DNA from: Simonsiella sp051414845
GTDB lineage: Bacteria; Pseudomonadota; Gammaproteobacteria; Burkholderiales; Neisseriaceae
Length of the DNA: 64,000 nucleotides
NCBI GenBank assembly: GCA_051414845.1
Contig: CP183313.1
Location: 1,488,001-1,552,000 of the forward strand
Direction of reading: 5' to 3'
Below the pieces are notes generated by a model. That model saw only the letters and a list, made by a program, of their open reading frames with translations. It searched no databases and was not told the origin of the DNA. Below are positions 34,040-43,300 of this stretch, piece after piece; position 1 is the first letter of the stretch; each line of letters starts with the position of its first letter. The position numbers were made by a program, and so were the translations under genes.

Positions 34040-34366
34040 ATGAGCAGAAGCAAACGAAAAACGCCCATTATGGGATACACAAGCTGCCGCAGCGAAAAAC
34101 AAGACAAAAAACTTTGGCACAAATGCTGGCGTTCAAAGTAAAGAATGGCTTTGCGCTCGCCGCATTTATTGGATTTGGAAGCGATTTCGCCGATTTTGGA
34201 AGATGAAGTCAGTAATGTTTGGGCGATGGGGAAAGACGGAAAACGGTATTTTGCCTTGTCTTTACAAAAAGATTGGGCTGAATTTTTTGCGGTACGGAGA
34301 GCTAAAAATCAGCGTGAAAAAATGAAGTTAGCAAAATGCTATTTGCATCAATTTATGGCGAAATAA
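34040..34366 (+). pseudogene. Small conserved SRSKRKTPI-type protein, nonsense-interrupted
   Basis: ATG 34040 (after AAAGGAAAA) begins MSRSKRKTPIMGYTSCRSEK and stops at TAA 34139-34141. The same frame continues without shift to 34366 (RMALRSPHLL... DEVSNVWAMGKDGKRYFAL). The combination, basic SRSKRKTPI start plus VSNVWxMGKDGKRYF, is a recurrent small-protein family of unknown function in Gram-negatives. One base change explains the stop. The downstream ATG at 34145 could allow a 73-residue fragment. Confidence 0.68.
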
Positions 34367-34446
34367 GTTTTTCAGGCTGCTTTTGTGTCAAAAGGCTACC
34401 TGAAGCCCCAAAATAACAAACCATTTTTCAATCTTGGAACAATAAA

Positions 34447-34605
34447 ATGACCGAAGAAAACCAAATGCCACAATTACCGATTGATGAAGACACAAAGCTA
34501 ATGTTTCAACAAATTTTAGAAATGCTTGATGAATTTGATGAAAAACACCCTCATTTAATTGAACAACTGTTTGCTGGCGAAGCACCCGATACAGATAAAA
34601 ATTGA
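34447..34605 (+). CDS. Small acidic protein, unknown function
   Basis: This 52-residue frame starts ATG 34447 and reads MTEENQMPQLPIDEDTKLMF, ending EAPDTDKN. It is helical and acidic, with no recognised motif. It ends 29 bp before murF and follows the interrupted gene in the same direction, so it may be part of the same inserted cassette. A start codon and in-frame stop are clear, but ribosome site TCTTGGAACAA is weak. Confidence 0.5.
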   Translation: MTEENQMPQLPIDEDTKLMFQQILEMLDEFDEKHPHLIEQLFAGEAPDTDKN

Positions 34606-34634
34606 TTACCTTCAATATTTTTGAAAGCCTATTT

Positions 34635-35999
34635 ATGAAAACCCTAACTCTTTCTTTTATCTGCCAAACCTTAAACTTGACGCAACCCACCGAAAACCTT
34701 GAATTTCAGCGCGTGATTACCGACAGCCGCCAAGCCCAAGCGGGCGATTTGTTTGTCGCGCTGATTGGCGAAAACCACGATGCCCACGATTTCGTCCCCC
34801 AAGTTTTGGAAAAAGGCGCGTGGGCGTTGGTGTCGCGTGATGATTTGGCGGACGTTTCAGGCTGCCTGAAAGTGGACAACACATTGACCGCATTGCAAAA
34901 AATCGCCGCCAAATGGCGCGATGAAATCAACCCGTTTGTGTTCGGCATCACGGGTTCAAGCGGCAAAACCACCGTCAAAGAAATGCTGGCGACCATTTTG
35001 CGCCACCGTTTTGGCGAAGACGCGATTTTGGCGACCGCAGGCAATTTCAATAATCACATCGGTTTGCCACTTACCTTGTTGAATTTACGCGAAAATCATC
35101 GCCATACCGTAATTGAAATGGGCATGAATCATTTTGGCGAATTGGCGTTGCTGACGCGGCTGGCGCGTCCCGATATCGCACTGGTAAACAATGCGATGCG
35201 CGCGCACATCGGCTGCGGTTTCAATGGCGTGGACGATATTGCGCGAGCGAAAAGTGAAATTTATCAAGGTGTTAAACAAGATGGTTTGGCGATTGTGCCA
35301 GCCGAAGATGTGAATTTGCCGATTTTTCAGGCAGCCTGCAATGATTTGAATGTGCGCCAAGCGAGTTTTGGCGTGGATTCGGGCGATGTTCACGCGCAAA
35401 ATATGGTTTTGAATGCGCTTGTCTCAGAATTTGATTTGGTGTGCGGCGCGGAGTCGGTGCGCGTGAACTTGCCTGTGGCGGGGCGGCACAATGTGGCGAA
35501 TGCCTGTGCGGCGGCGAGTTTGGCGTTGGCGGGCGGTTGCACGTTGAGCGAAGTTGCGGCTGGTTTGGCGGCGTTTGCGAATATTAAGGGGCGTTTGCAG
35601 GCGAAACAGGGTAAACACGGCGGCACGGTGTTGGACGACACGTATAACGCGAATCCCGACAGCATGAAGTCGGCATTGGACGTGTTAGCGGCTTTGCCTG
35701 CGCCGCGCGTGTTTGTGATGGGCGACATGGGCGAATTGGGTGAGGATGAGGCAGCGGCGATGCACGCGGAAATTGGCACGTATGCGCGTGATTTGGGTAT
35801 TGAGCGCGGCTATTTTGTGGGCGATAACGCGGTGCATGCGGCGGAAGTTTTTGGCGACAATGGCTTGTGGTTCGCGGACAAAGAGCCATTGATTTTGGTG
35901 ATGCAGCCTGAATTGCCGCAGGGCGCGAGTGTGTTGGTGAAAGGGTCGCGATTTATGAAAATGGAAGACGTGGTGGCGGCGTTGGTGGCGGAAAAATGA
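34635..35999 (+). CDS. murF: UDP-MurNAc-tripeptide:D-Ala-D-Ala ligase MurF
   Basis: MurF completes the UDP-MurNAc-pentapeptide. The 454 residues have the P-loop GITGSSGKTTVKEML (about 104-118), VIEMGMNHFGEL, the nucleotide motif ANACAAASLAL and DDTYNANPDSMKSAL. ATG 34635 is preferred over an upstream in-frame codon because homologues start at this point. Its stop overlaps the next gene's ATG (ATGA). A DUS is embedded at 34855 (VSGCLKVD) and another at 35328. In most relatives mraY and murD follow; here they do not. Confidence 0.95.
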   Translation: MKTLTLSFICQTLNLTQPTENLEFQRVITDSRQAQAGDLFVALIGENHDAHDFVPQVLEKGAWALVSRDDLADVSGCLKVDNTLTALQKIAAKWRDEINPFVFGITGSSGKTTVKEMLATILRHRFGEDAILATAGNFNNHIGLPLTLLNLRENHRHTVIEMGMNHFGELALLTRLARPDIALVNNAMRAHIGCGFNGVDDIARAKSEIYQGVKQDGLAIVPAEDVNLPIFQAACNDLNVRQASFGVDSGDVHAQNMVLNALVSEFDLVCGAESVRVNLPVAGRHNVANACAAASLALAGGCTLSEVAAGLAAFANIKGRLQAKQGKHGGTVLDDTYNANPDSMKSALDVLAALPAPRVFVMGDMGELGEDEAAAMHAEIGTYARDLGIERGYFVGDNAVHAAEVFGDNGLWFADKEPLILVMQPELPQGASVLVKGSRFMKMEDVVAALVAEK

Positions 36000-36439
36000 A
36001 AACGCTGGGGCAAAAATTGCTGTTTACGGTGTTCATTTTTCTAATCAATGCGTTTTTGGTTTTGGTTGTGTTGTTTCTTGTGAATACGATTAAATTGCAT
36101 AATCGCTTTAAAACTGAACCTGTGGCGCAGGCACAAGTGTTTGCTTATTCGAATCGTTATGCGAAAACAGGTAAGGGAAAAGTGGAATTTCGCAGTGATT
36201 TGCAGTTTAAAACGCCAGAAGGTCAAACGATTTACCTACACGATGTTGCGCTTTCGCCTAACGAAAAATCGGTTTTGGAACAAGGAAATGCGATTTCACG
36301 CGATTATTTGCAGAATGAGCCGCACATTATTCGCCCAGTCGGAACAAGCAAAGCAAATATATTGATGGCTTGGCTTTTAGGTGGTGGTGTGATATTTAAT
36401 TTTGCGTATTTGATTTATTGGTGGCGAAAAAATAGATGA
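35996..36439 (+). CDS. Membrane protein coupled to murF
   Basis: The 147 residues have an N-terminal helix (LLFTVFIFLINAFLVLVVLFLV), a beta-rich middle (AQVFAYSNRYAKTGKGKVEF...LQFKTPEGQTIYL) and a C-terminal helix (ILMAWLLGGGVIFNFAYLIYWW). The layout resembles DUF3592-type proteins. It overlaps murF by four bases and so is probably translated with it. Function unknown. Confidence 0.72.
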   Translation: MKTLGQKLLFTVFIFLINAFLVLVVLFLVNTIKLHNRFKTEPVAQAQVFAYSNRYAKTGKGKVEFRSDLQFKTPEGQTIYLHDVALSPNEKSVLEQGNAISRDYLQNEPHIIRPVGTSKANILMAWLLGGGVIFNFAYLIYWWRKNR

Positions 36440-36473
36440 ATGCGTATTCTCAGGCTGCCTGAAAATGCGTTAT

Positions 36474-36496
36474 GTCGGGCATAAATGCCCGACAGA
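36474..36496. repeat. Short palindrome GTCGGGCATAAATGCCCGAC
   Basis: A perfect hairpin after the murF-coupled gene. It is nearly the same word as at 31438 (GTCGGGCATTTATGCTCGAC), and is possibly a headless REP. Confidence 0.5.
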
Positions 36497-36511
36497 CTTA
36501 AAAGACACAAT

Positions 36512-37120
36512 ATGCACGATTTTCGCCATGAAATATTGCACAATCAAGATTTTTCAGCCGCTTACGATGCCGATGCGAAAGCGGTTTTGCGCCAAGTGGG
36601 ACGTGATTTGCGCGACAAACGCACGCAGGTGGTGTGGGCGGTGTTGCAGCCGATAAAAACGGTGCAGCGCGAACAATTGCAATCGCGCGTTACTTTGGGC
36701 GCGATTGTGGGATGTGTTTTAGGGTGTGCCGCTTGGTGGGCTGTGGATAAATATGTTTTACATGAACAAATTAGCCGTGAAACGCCGATGTTGTTTTATG
36801 GTGCGTTTGTGGTGTTTGTGGCGATGTTTGTGTTGCAACTATTTATGCTTAAAAATTTGGCAAAAGTGGCGGACAAACCGCGCCACGCCGTCACTTATGT
36901 ACATTTGGATTTGCTGGCACAAACGGTTACCCAAATCGCGCAAGCAGGGCGTTATCCGATGATTTATTCGTTTCACGGCAAGGGTTTGGCGCGAAAAATG
37001 GCGAAGTTACCAGCTTTCAGGCTGCCTGAAACGGAGCAAGCAGAATATGCGGCTTTGCGTGCGCGTGTGCAGAATGAAATCACGGCGTTGTGTGGCTTGC
37101 CGTTTGCGGACGATAAATAG
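36512..37120 (+). CDS. Two-helix membrane protein, unknown function
   Basis: ATG 36512 gives 202 residues: MHDFRHEILHNQDFSAAYDA, a basic amphipathic stretch, then two helices (LGAIVGCVLGCAAWWAVD; MLFYGAFVVFVAMFVLQLFML) and a cytoplasmic tail (LLAQTVTQIAQAGRYPMIYS...). FRLPETEQAEY is encoded over a DUS. No domain recognised. It lies between murF's coupled gene and glyS, all rightward. Confidence 0.68.
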   Translation: MHDFRHEILHNQDFSAAYDADAKAVLRQVGRDLRDKRTQVVWAVLQPIKTVQREQLQSRVTLGAIVGCVLGCAAWWAVDKYVLHEQISRETPMLFYGAFVVFVAMFVLQLFMLKNLAKVADKPRHAVTYVHLDLLAQTVTQIAQAGRYPMIYSFHGKGLARKMAKLPAFRLPETEQAEYAALRARVQNEITALCGLPFADDK

Positions 37121-37221
37121 CTTGTATAAATTAGATTTCAGGCAGCCTGAAAATTCGGTAAAATGGCGCGATTTTATTTTCAGGCTGCCTGAAACCATTT
37201 TTATTGATTAGAAAGAAACCC

Positions 37222-39270
37222 ATGTCGCAAACTTTACTGATTGAACTCTTAACCGAAGAACTCCCTCCAAAAGCTCTGAACAATTTGGGCAACCATTTCG
37301 CTGCTGCCATTGCCGAAGGCTTGGAAAAAGCCCAACTAATTGACAACGAAACACAATTTACCGCCTACGCTTCGCCGCGCCGTTTGGCGGTTTCTGTGCC
37401 GAATGTGAAAGCGGTGCAAGCCGACCAGCACGTTGTTAAAAAAGGCCCTGCCGTTAGCGCGAACGAAAAAGCGATTGAAGGCTTTGCGCGTTCCAATGGC
37501 GTGGAAGTGGGCAGCCTGAAAATCATGAATGACGGCAAACAAGATATTTACGGGCATGAATTTACGCAATCAGGTCAAACACTTGCTGCGTTGTTGGGTG
37601 ATATTTTGACCAACGCCGTGAAAAAGTTGCCCATTCCCAAAGTGATGCGTTGGGGCAGCAGCATGCATACTTTCGTTCGCCCTGTGCATGGTTTGACCGT
37701 GTTACACGGCAGCGAAATTGTGCCGTGTTCGGTGCTGGGTTTGGACAGCGCCAACAAAACTTTGGGACACCGTTTCTTGTCGCAAGGCGAAATCGTGTTC
37801 AAAGAAGCCGATGATTATGCGAAACAAATGGCGGAACAAGGCAAAGTAATTGCCAATTTTGCCGAGCGCAAAGCGGCGATTCAAGCCGAATTGGATAAAC
37901 AAGCAGGCAGCCTGAACGCGACTGTTGCCGCTGATGAGGGGTTGTTGGATGAAGTTACCGCATTGGTGGAATATCCTATTGTTTTGCAAGCAGGTTTTAA
38001 AGAGCATTTCTTGGAAGTACCGCAAGAATGTTTGATTTTGACCATGCAGCAAAATCAAAAATATTTCCCGCTTTTGGACAAAAACGGCAAATTGATGAAC
38101 CAATTTTTATTGGTTTCCAACTTAAAAACCGATGATCCGAGCCATATTATTCAGGGCAACGAGCGCGTGTTGCGGGCGCGTTTGTCGGACGCAGAATTCT
38201 TTTATAAACAAGACCAAAAGGCGACTTTGGAAAGCCGTTTGCCGAAATTGGCGAGCGTGGTTTATCACAACAAAATCGGTTCGCAAGCCGAGCGCATTGA
38301 GCGTTTGCAAACGATTTCGGCGCACATTGCAGGCTGCCTGAACGCGGACAAAGCGTTGGCGGAACGCGCGGCGCGTTTGGCGAAAGCGGATTTGGTGACC
38401 GAAATGGTGGGCGAATTTCCCGAATTGCAAGGCACGATGGGCAAATATTACGCGCAACTGGACGGCGAGCAGCCTGAAATTGCGGTGGCGATTGAGCAAC
38501 ACTATCAGCCGCGTTTTGCGGGCGACGCGCTGCCTGAAAGCGCGATTGCGACGGCGGTTGCGTTGGCGGACAAGCTGGAAACGCTGGTTGGCATTTGGGG
38601 CATTGGGCTAATTCCAACAGGCGACAAAGACCCCTACGCGCTGCGCCGTGCGGCATTGGGTGTGTTACGTATGTTGATGAATACGCCGTTGTCTATCGCG
38701 GATTTGTTGAACACGGTGGCAGCGCAATTCCCAGCTAACGTGTTGGCAGACAAAGAAAAAACCGTTGGCGAAATTTCAGATTTTATGCAAGCGCGTTTGG
38801 CGGTTTTGTTGCAAAACGATTATTCGCAAGACGTGGTAGCAGCGGTGTTGGCGCAACGTCCTGACCGTTTGGATGATTTGGCGGCGAAATCACAAGCGGT
38901 TGAATTCTTTAAACAATTACCCGAATCAGCGGCGTTGGCAGCGGCGAACAAGCGCGTGCAAAATTTGCTGAAAAAAGCGGAAAGCGATTTGGGCGACGTG
39001 AACGCAGCTTTGTTGGCGCAAGACGAAGAGAAAGCCTTGTTTGCGGCGGCACAAGATTTGCAACCGCGGGTGAATGCAGCGATTGCGTCGCGTGATTTTC
39101 AGGCTGCCTTAAAAGCGTTGGCGGCGATTAAACCGCAAGTGGACGCGTTTTTTGATGGCGTGATGGTAATGGCTGATGATACTAGCGTGAAACAAAACCG
39201 TTTGAATTTGTTGAATTTGTTGGCAAGTTTGATGAATGGCGTGGCAGATATTGCGGCGTTGAGCGAGTAA
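37222..39270 (+). CDS. glyS: Glycyl-tRNA synthetase beta subunit
   Basis: GlyS is the beta chain of the alpha2beta2 bacterial glycyl-tRNA synthetase. Its 682 residues begin MSQTLLIELLTEELPPKAL, contain VRPVHGLTVL, LVEYPIVLQAGF and EVPQECLILTMQQNQKYFPL, and end with the anticodon-binding region (AIASRDFQAALKALAAIKP...LNLLNLLASL). Start ATG 37222 follows AGAAAG. At least five DUS-type stretches lie inside the gene. glyQ is not in the window; in Neisseriaceae it is often upstream, so the pair is separated here. Confidence 0.95.
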   Translation: MSQTLLIELLTEELPPKALNNLGNHFAAAIAEGLEKAQLIDNETQFTAYASPRRLAVSVPNVKAVQADQHVVKKGPAVSANEKAIEGFARSNGVEVGSLKIMNDGKQDIYGHEFTQSGQTLAALLGDILTNAVKKLPIPKVMRWGSSMHTFVRPVHGLTVLHGSEIVPCSVLGLDSANKTLGHRFLSQGEIVFKEADDYAKQMAEQGKVIANFAERKAAIQAELDKQAGSLNATVAADEGLLDEVTALVEYPIVLQAGFKEHFLEVPQECLILTMQQNQKYFPLLDKNGKLMNQFLLVSNLKTDDPSHIIQGNERVLRARLSDAEFFYKQDQKATLESRLPKLASVVYHNKIGSQAERIERLQTISAHIAGCLNADKALAERAARLAKADLVTEMVGEFPELQGTMGKYYAQLDGEQPEIAVAIEQHYQPRFAGDALPESAIATAVALADKLETLVGIWGIGLIPTGDKDPYALRRAALGVLRMLMNTPLSIADLLNTVAAQFPANVLADKEKTVGEISDFMQARLAVLLQNDYSQDVVAAVLAQRPDRLDDLAAKSQAVEFFKQLPESAALAAANKRVQNLLKKAESDLGDVNAALLAQDEEKALFAAAQDLQPRVNAAIASRDFQAALKALAAIKPQVDAFFDGVMVMADDTSVKQNRLNLLNLLASLMNGVADIAALSE

Positions 39271-39285
39271 TCATTTGCTGAAATA

Positions 39286-39332
39286 AAAAGGCTGCCTGAA
39301 AATGTTTTTACGTTTTCAGGCAGCCTTTTTAT
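39286..39332. terminator. Terminator built from a DUS pair after glyS
   Basis: AAAAAGGCTGCCTGAAAA, ten bases, TTTTCAGGCAGCCTTTTTA: a long perfect stem with T tract, usable on both strands between convergent genes. Confidence 0.85.
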
Positions 39333-39345
39333 TGGTTTGCGCAAA

Positions 39346-39370
39346 GTTAGGGGATTCTTGAATCCGACAA
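39346..39370. repeat. REP of the GATTCTTGAATC type
   Basis: GTTAGGGGATTCTTGAATCC then GACAA. It has a degenerate GTAG head and the same stem as 18259-18284 in inverse orientation. Confidence 0.5.
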
Positions 39371-39436
39371 TTTTTCAATAGAAATCCAAAAGCTTTTTCA
39401 GGCAGCCTGAAAGAGTTTTGAGATGTTTTCAATTTA

Positions 39437-39925
39437 TCAACAATCACACGATGCGTGTGCTTTTGCCGCCGCCAAACGCGCAGCGCGACGTTGTTCCGCA
39501 GCTTCTAAGCGGCAGCGTTGTGTTTCGTTTTCAATTTTCAGCGGCTCAACTGCTACCGTTTTGCCATCTTTCATTGCCACCATCGTGAAATAGCATGAAT
39601 TAGTGTGGCGAATGGTGCGATTTTGGATATTTTGCGCTTCCACGCGAATGCCAATTTCCATCGATGAACGCCCCACATAATTCACGCTCGCCAAAAATGT
39701 GACCAATTCACCCACATAAATCGGCTCTTTGAACAGCACTTGGTCAACCGATAGCGTCACGCACGAATAGCCGCAATAACGGCTGGCGCAAGCATACGCC
39801 ACTTGGTCGAGCAATTTAAGCAAATCGCCACCGTGTACATTGCCGCTAAAATTTTCCATGTCGGGCGTCATTAATACAGTCATTTGTAGACTGGTTTGGG
39901 GTTGTGCTGCGATAGTATTATTCAT
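39437..39925 (-). CDS. Hotdog-fold acyl-CoA thioesterase
   Basis: This 162-residue single hotdog domain of the cytosolic acyl-CoA hydrolase type carries GNVHGGDLLKLLDQVAYACA (about 29-48). It hydrolyses acyl-CoA to free acid and CoA; the chain length preference cannot be read. The C-terminal tail (RRAARLAAAKAHASCDC) is basic and ends in two cysteines, an unusual extension. It is convergent with glyS. The preferred substrate and pathway are unknown. Confidence 0.9.
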   Translation of the reverse strand: MNNTIAAQPQTSLQMTVLMTPDMENFSGNVHGGDLLKLLDQVAYACASRYCGYSCVTLSVDQVLFKEPIYVGELVTFLASVNYVGRSSMEIGIRVEAQNIQNRTIRHTNSCYFTMVAMKDGKTVAVEPLKIENETQRCRLEAAEQRRAARLAAAKAHASCDC

Positions 39926-40170
39926 GATATTTTCCTAAAATTAATAGCGAACGGCTATTTTAGGTGCATTATCCACGCTAAACAAGTCTTAGAAAATTGC
40001 TTGATTATTTGTATAGTGATTAACTATTGATAATAAAAAATTAATAGTCAAATTTTACGAAATTATTTGCAGACAAAAATTCTCTTGCCGATATTTTTTA
40101 AATGTTTGATAAATTTAGATGAGCAAACTGCTTGCGCTCCAAATTTTTTATTTCAGTTTTTATATAAGTA

Positions 40171-40196
40171 TTGTCGGATACAAGTATCTGACCTAC
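40171..40196. repeat. GTAG-headed REP of the GTCAGATAC type
   Basis: On the minus strand GTAGGTCAGATACTTGTATC then CGACAA. It lies in the 408-bp gap 39926-40333, which otherwise holds AT-rich sequence, one DUS and the adhesin terminator. Confidence 0.6.
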
Positions 40197-40273
40197 ATAT
40201 TTTCAGGCTGCCTGAAAAAGTATCTACTTTACCTTTTCCAAAGATGTTTAAAATGAATCGATTCAATACAAAA

Positions 40274-40303
40274 ACACGCCTTTATTTGCATAAAGGCGTG
40301 TTG
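40274..40303 (-). terminator. Terminator of the Bap-type adhesin gene
   Basis: AACACGCCTTTAT, four bases, ATAAAGGCGTGTT: a perfect 13-bp stem followed on the minus strand by TTTTTG. It lies 30 bp past the stop. Confidence 0.88.
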
Positions 40304-40333
40304 CTTATTTGATATCAATTGTTACAGCTAAGA

Positions 40334-43300
40334 TTACTGAATCAAGTTAATTTGTACATCTTGGTCAATGTATAAGCTTGCACCATTGCTTGAAACATAC
40401 AAATCATAACCATCTTTCACTGGCGCTTGCGGTGTAGGTTCAACTTTAGTGAATTCAGAGTTGAGCAAATTCACTTTATCTTCGGCGTCACCCAAGATGT
40501 CTAATGTTTTACCTACTGAATTCATGCTTAAAATATCAGAAGCTTTAATGGTCAGGTTTTGTACTCCATTGCCTTCCATTGAAATGGCTTCAATATTTTT
40601 CACATTCGCTACACCGCTTAAGTCGATGTTGTTGTTCAACAAAATATCACCATTTGCATCTTTGTATGGCGTACTTGTTAATACAAGTGTGTCAAAATCT
40701 GCACCACCATCGATTAAGACGTCGTCTTTATCGAAGTACAGCAAGTCATGACCTGCACCGCCTAACAAGGTATCCGCACCCGCTTCGCCGATAATGATGT
40801 CATCACCTTTGCCACCATCAAGCTTATCGCCCCCTACAGTTGTACCAATAATATAGTCATGGTCATTGGTACCAACATAATCACGAGCTACGATTTCTTT
40901 GGTATAGTCTTTGAAGTTGATGACCACGGTATCGCTTACGCTATCGCCATCATTATCTGTATAGCTGTATTTATAAGTTAGCTTATCTTCAGCATTCAAA
41001 TCAACTTGTTTAGCGATGTCAGCAGCACCCTTAAACTCATAGCTACCATTAATGTTTCCAATAAAAGTACCGTATTTAGTTACAAAGGTATAAGTCTTAT
41101 CAGAATTATCGCTATCTACAACATCTCCTGACCAAATCACTTTTTGCTTGCTTGCGTCTAAAAGACTGGTATCTGATACAACGTCGCCACCTGTTTTAAA
41201 GCCTGTTGCACGCGTCAAGTCATTGCTTGCGTCTGGGTTTGGATCAAGCGGTACCAATGTCGCTGTCATCGCAAAGTCATTTTTCTTGGTTTCAGTCGTA
41301 TTAATAATCACCACTTTACCAGCCTCAACCTCTTCGCGCGTAATACCATCCAGCTGCTTTTTAATATATGTCGTAATTGCTGGATTATAGAGTACTGCCA
41401 CACCATTAGCAGTATCATGCCTATCATTAGCTGATTGATAGTTTTCTGCCATTGCAGTCAAGATATCAAAATTATCCAAACTACTATGTAACACACCATC
41501 GCCAGCAACTTTAGTTGGTTCATTCAATGTCAGCTGATAACGCTTTCCACCAATCAATAAAGTTGATTCTTGCGGTCTAAAAATAACGAAATCATCTTTG
41601 GTTACACCACCTGTTAATAAATGGTCAGCATTATTTGTATAAACTGTATTTTCAATGTCCAGCCATTGCCCATAAGCATCTGTTTCATTAGATGTATTTG
41701 GCGTTTCAATATGATGCACATCAAAAGTTGTTTTTACTGTTTCTTGCTCACCATTCACGCTAATAATAAAATCAACTTTCAAATCTACTCGCTCTAGACC
41801 GTTACCATTAACAGAAATCGGATTATTCGAATGATAAAAAGTACCCAACTTAAACGGAATATTGAAGCCTTCTAAAGGTTTATTAATTATGCCTGCATCT
41901 TCAATCATACCGTATGATGCATTTGGTGCATTGTTACCCCAACTAATTATTTCAGAATATTTATCCGCGTCGTTATTCTGACCAATTACTCTATCACTTG
42001 AGCTGTATGTTGTCCCTAAACCAGAAATATCAAAACCAGTTTGAATATCTACTAATTTCACAACATCCACAGGCACATCAATATTGTGTGTACTTACACC
42101 TTTAGTTGGTGAATCATCTTCCACAACAGTCACTACTTTAGTTTCTTGCGCAATGACTGTTGAACCATCCAAAACTTTAATACCAAAGCCAACATCTAAG
42201 TTGTCTTCAGATTTTGTGTCTTTATGGTCTACTGGTTGATACAAGGTGGTTGTGTATTCAAAGACGATCTGATTTGTACCTGTAGATTTTGTACCTATAA
42301 TTACATCAAGCACTTTCTCACCATCTGGTGTGGTACCTGTCCACTGCGTATTGTTTGCATTTGTTGTCCAAGTTACTGCACGTCCACCACTTGTGATAGG
42401 AACAGTTGGCGCTGTCAATTCAACTCGCACATTAGCAGCTGGATCGATGTTGTTCACATAGATTTTACCGTTTGCTGTTTTGTCGTTTGTTGTATCAATA
42501 CCAGTTGGATTGGTATCTGGTGTGCCACCATTCAAACCTTCTTCAGATACATGCGCTGGTGGATCGATGTCGATAGATGGTTTATCTTGGTTGTTTGTAT
42601 CATTTTGCGTGTAATCAACAATTGTTGTGTTCACTTTGTCATTAGCACCAATTGCCGCTCCTGACGCTGCATCAACACCTACAATTTTCACAGTGTATGT
42701 TTCTTTGCCTTCATACACGGTGTTGTTGTTGATTGGGATATTAACAGGCACACCTTTCACACCATCTTCACCTGCTGGGATAGTTACAGTAAAGGTTTCA
42801 GTTACTGGTTTACCATCTTTGGCATTAAAGTCGGCAGCTTCAGTTGTACCGTGCGTTACTGTGTAAGTAACAACTACAGGCTTGTCTGATGGCTCTGCAA
42901 CTTTAACTGTATAAACAGCGTTACCAACGCTTTCTTTTACCTCTGCTGGACCACTAATCGATACGATTGGACGGTCGCCATCTGTATTACCAGGTGTTGA
43001 CGGTACCAATGGATTATCTGGACCTACTGGTTTAGTTGGGTCTTTTGGAATTGGCGTATTTGATGGCTCATCCAAAATGGTCGCTGTCGCTGTTTTCGTA
43101 CCTTCTTGTACGCTATCTGTGGTATTGGTAGCGTATTTTGTGCCACTCATATCCAACTTGATGGCTTCAGATTTTTCATAAGAACTATCATCTTTTGTTT
43201 TGAAGGTAATAGTTGGCTCAGTACCATCTTGCGGCATGGTTACTTTGATACCTTTCACTAAGTCAGCATAGCTTACAGTTTTAGTACCTGAACCGTCTTT

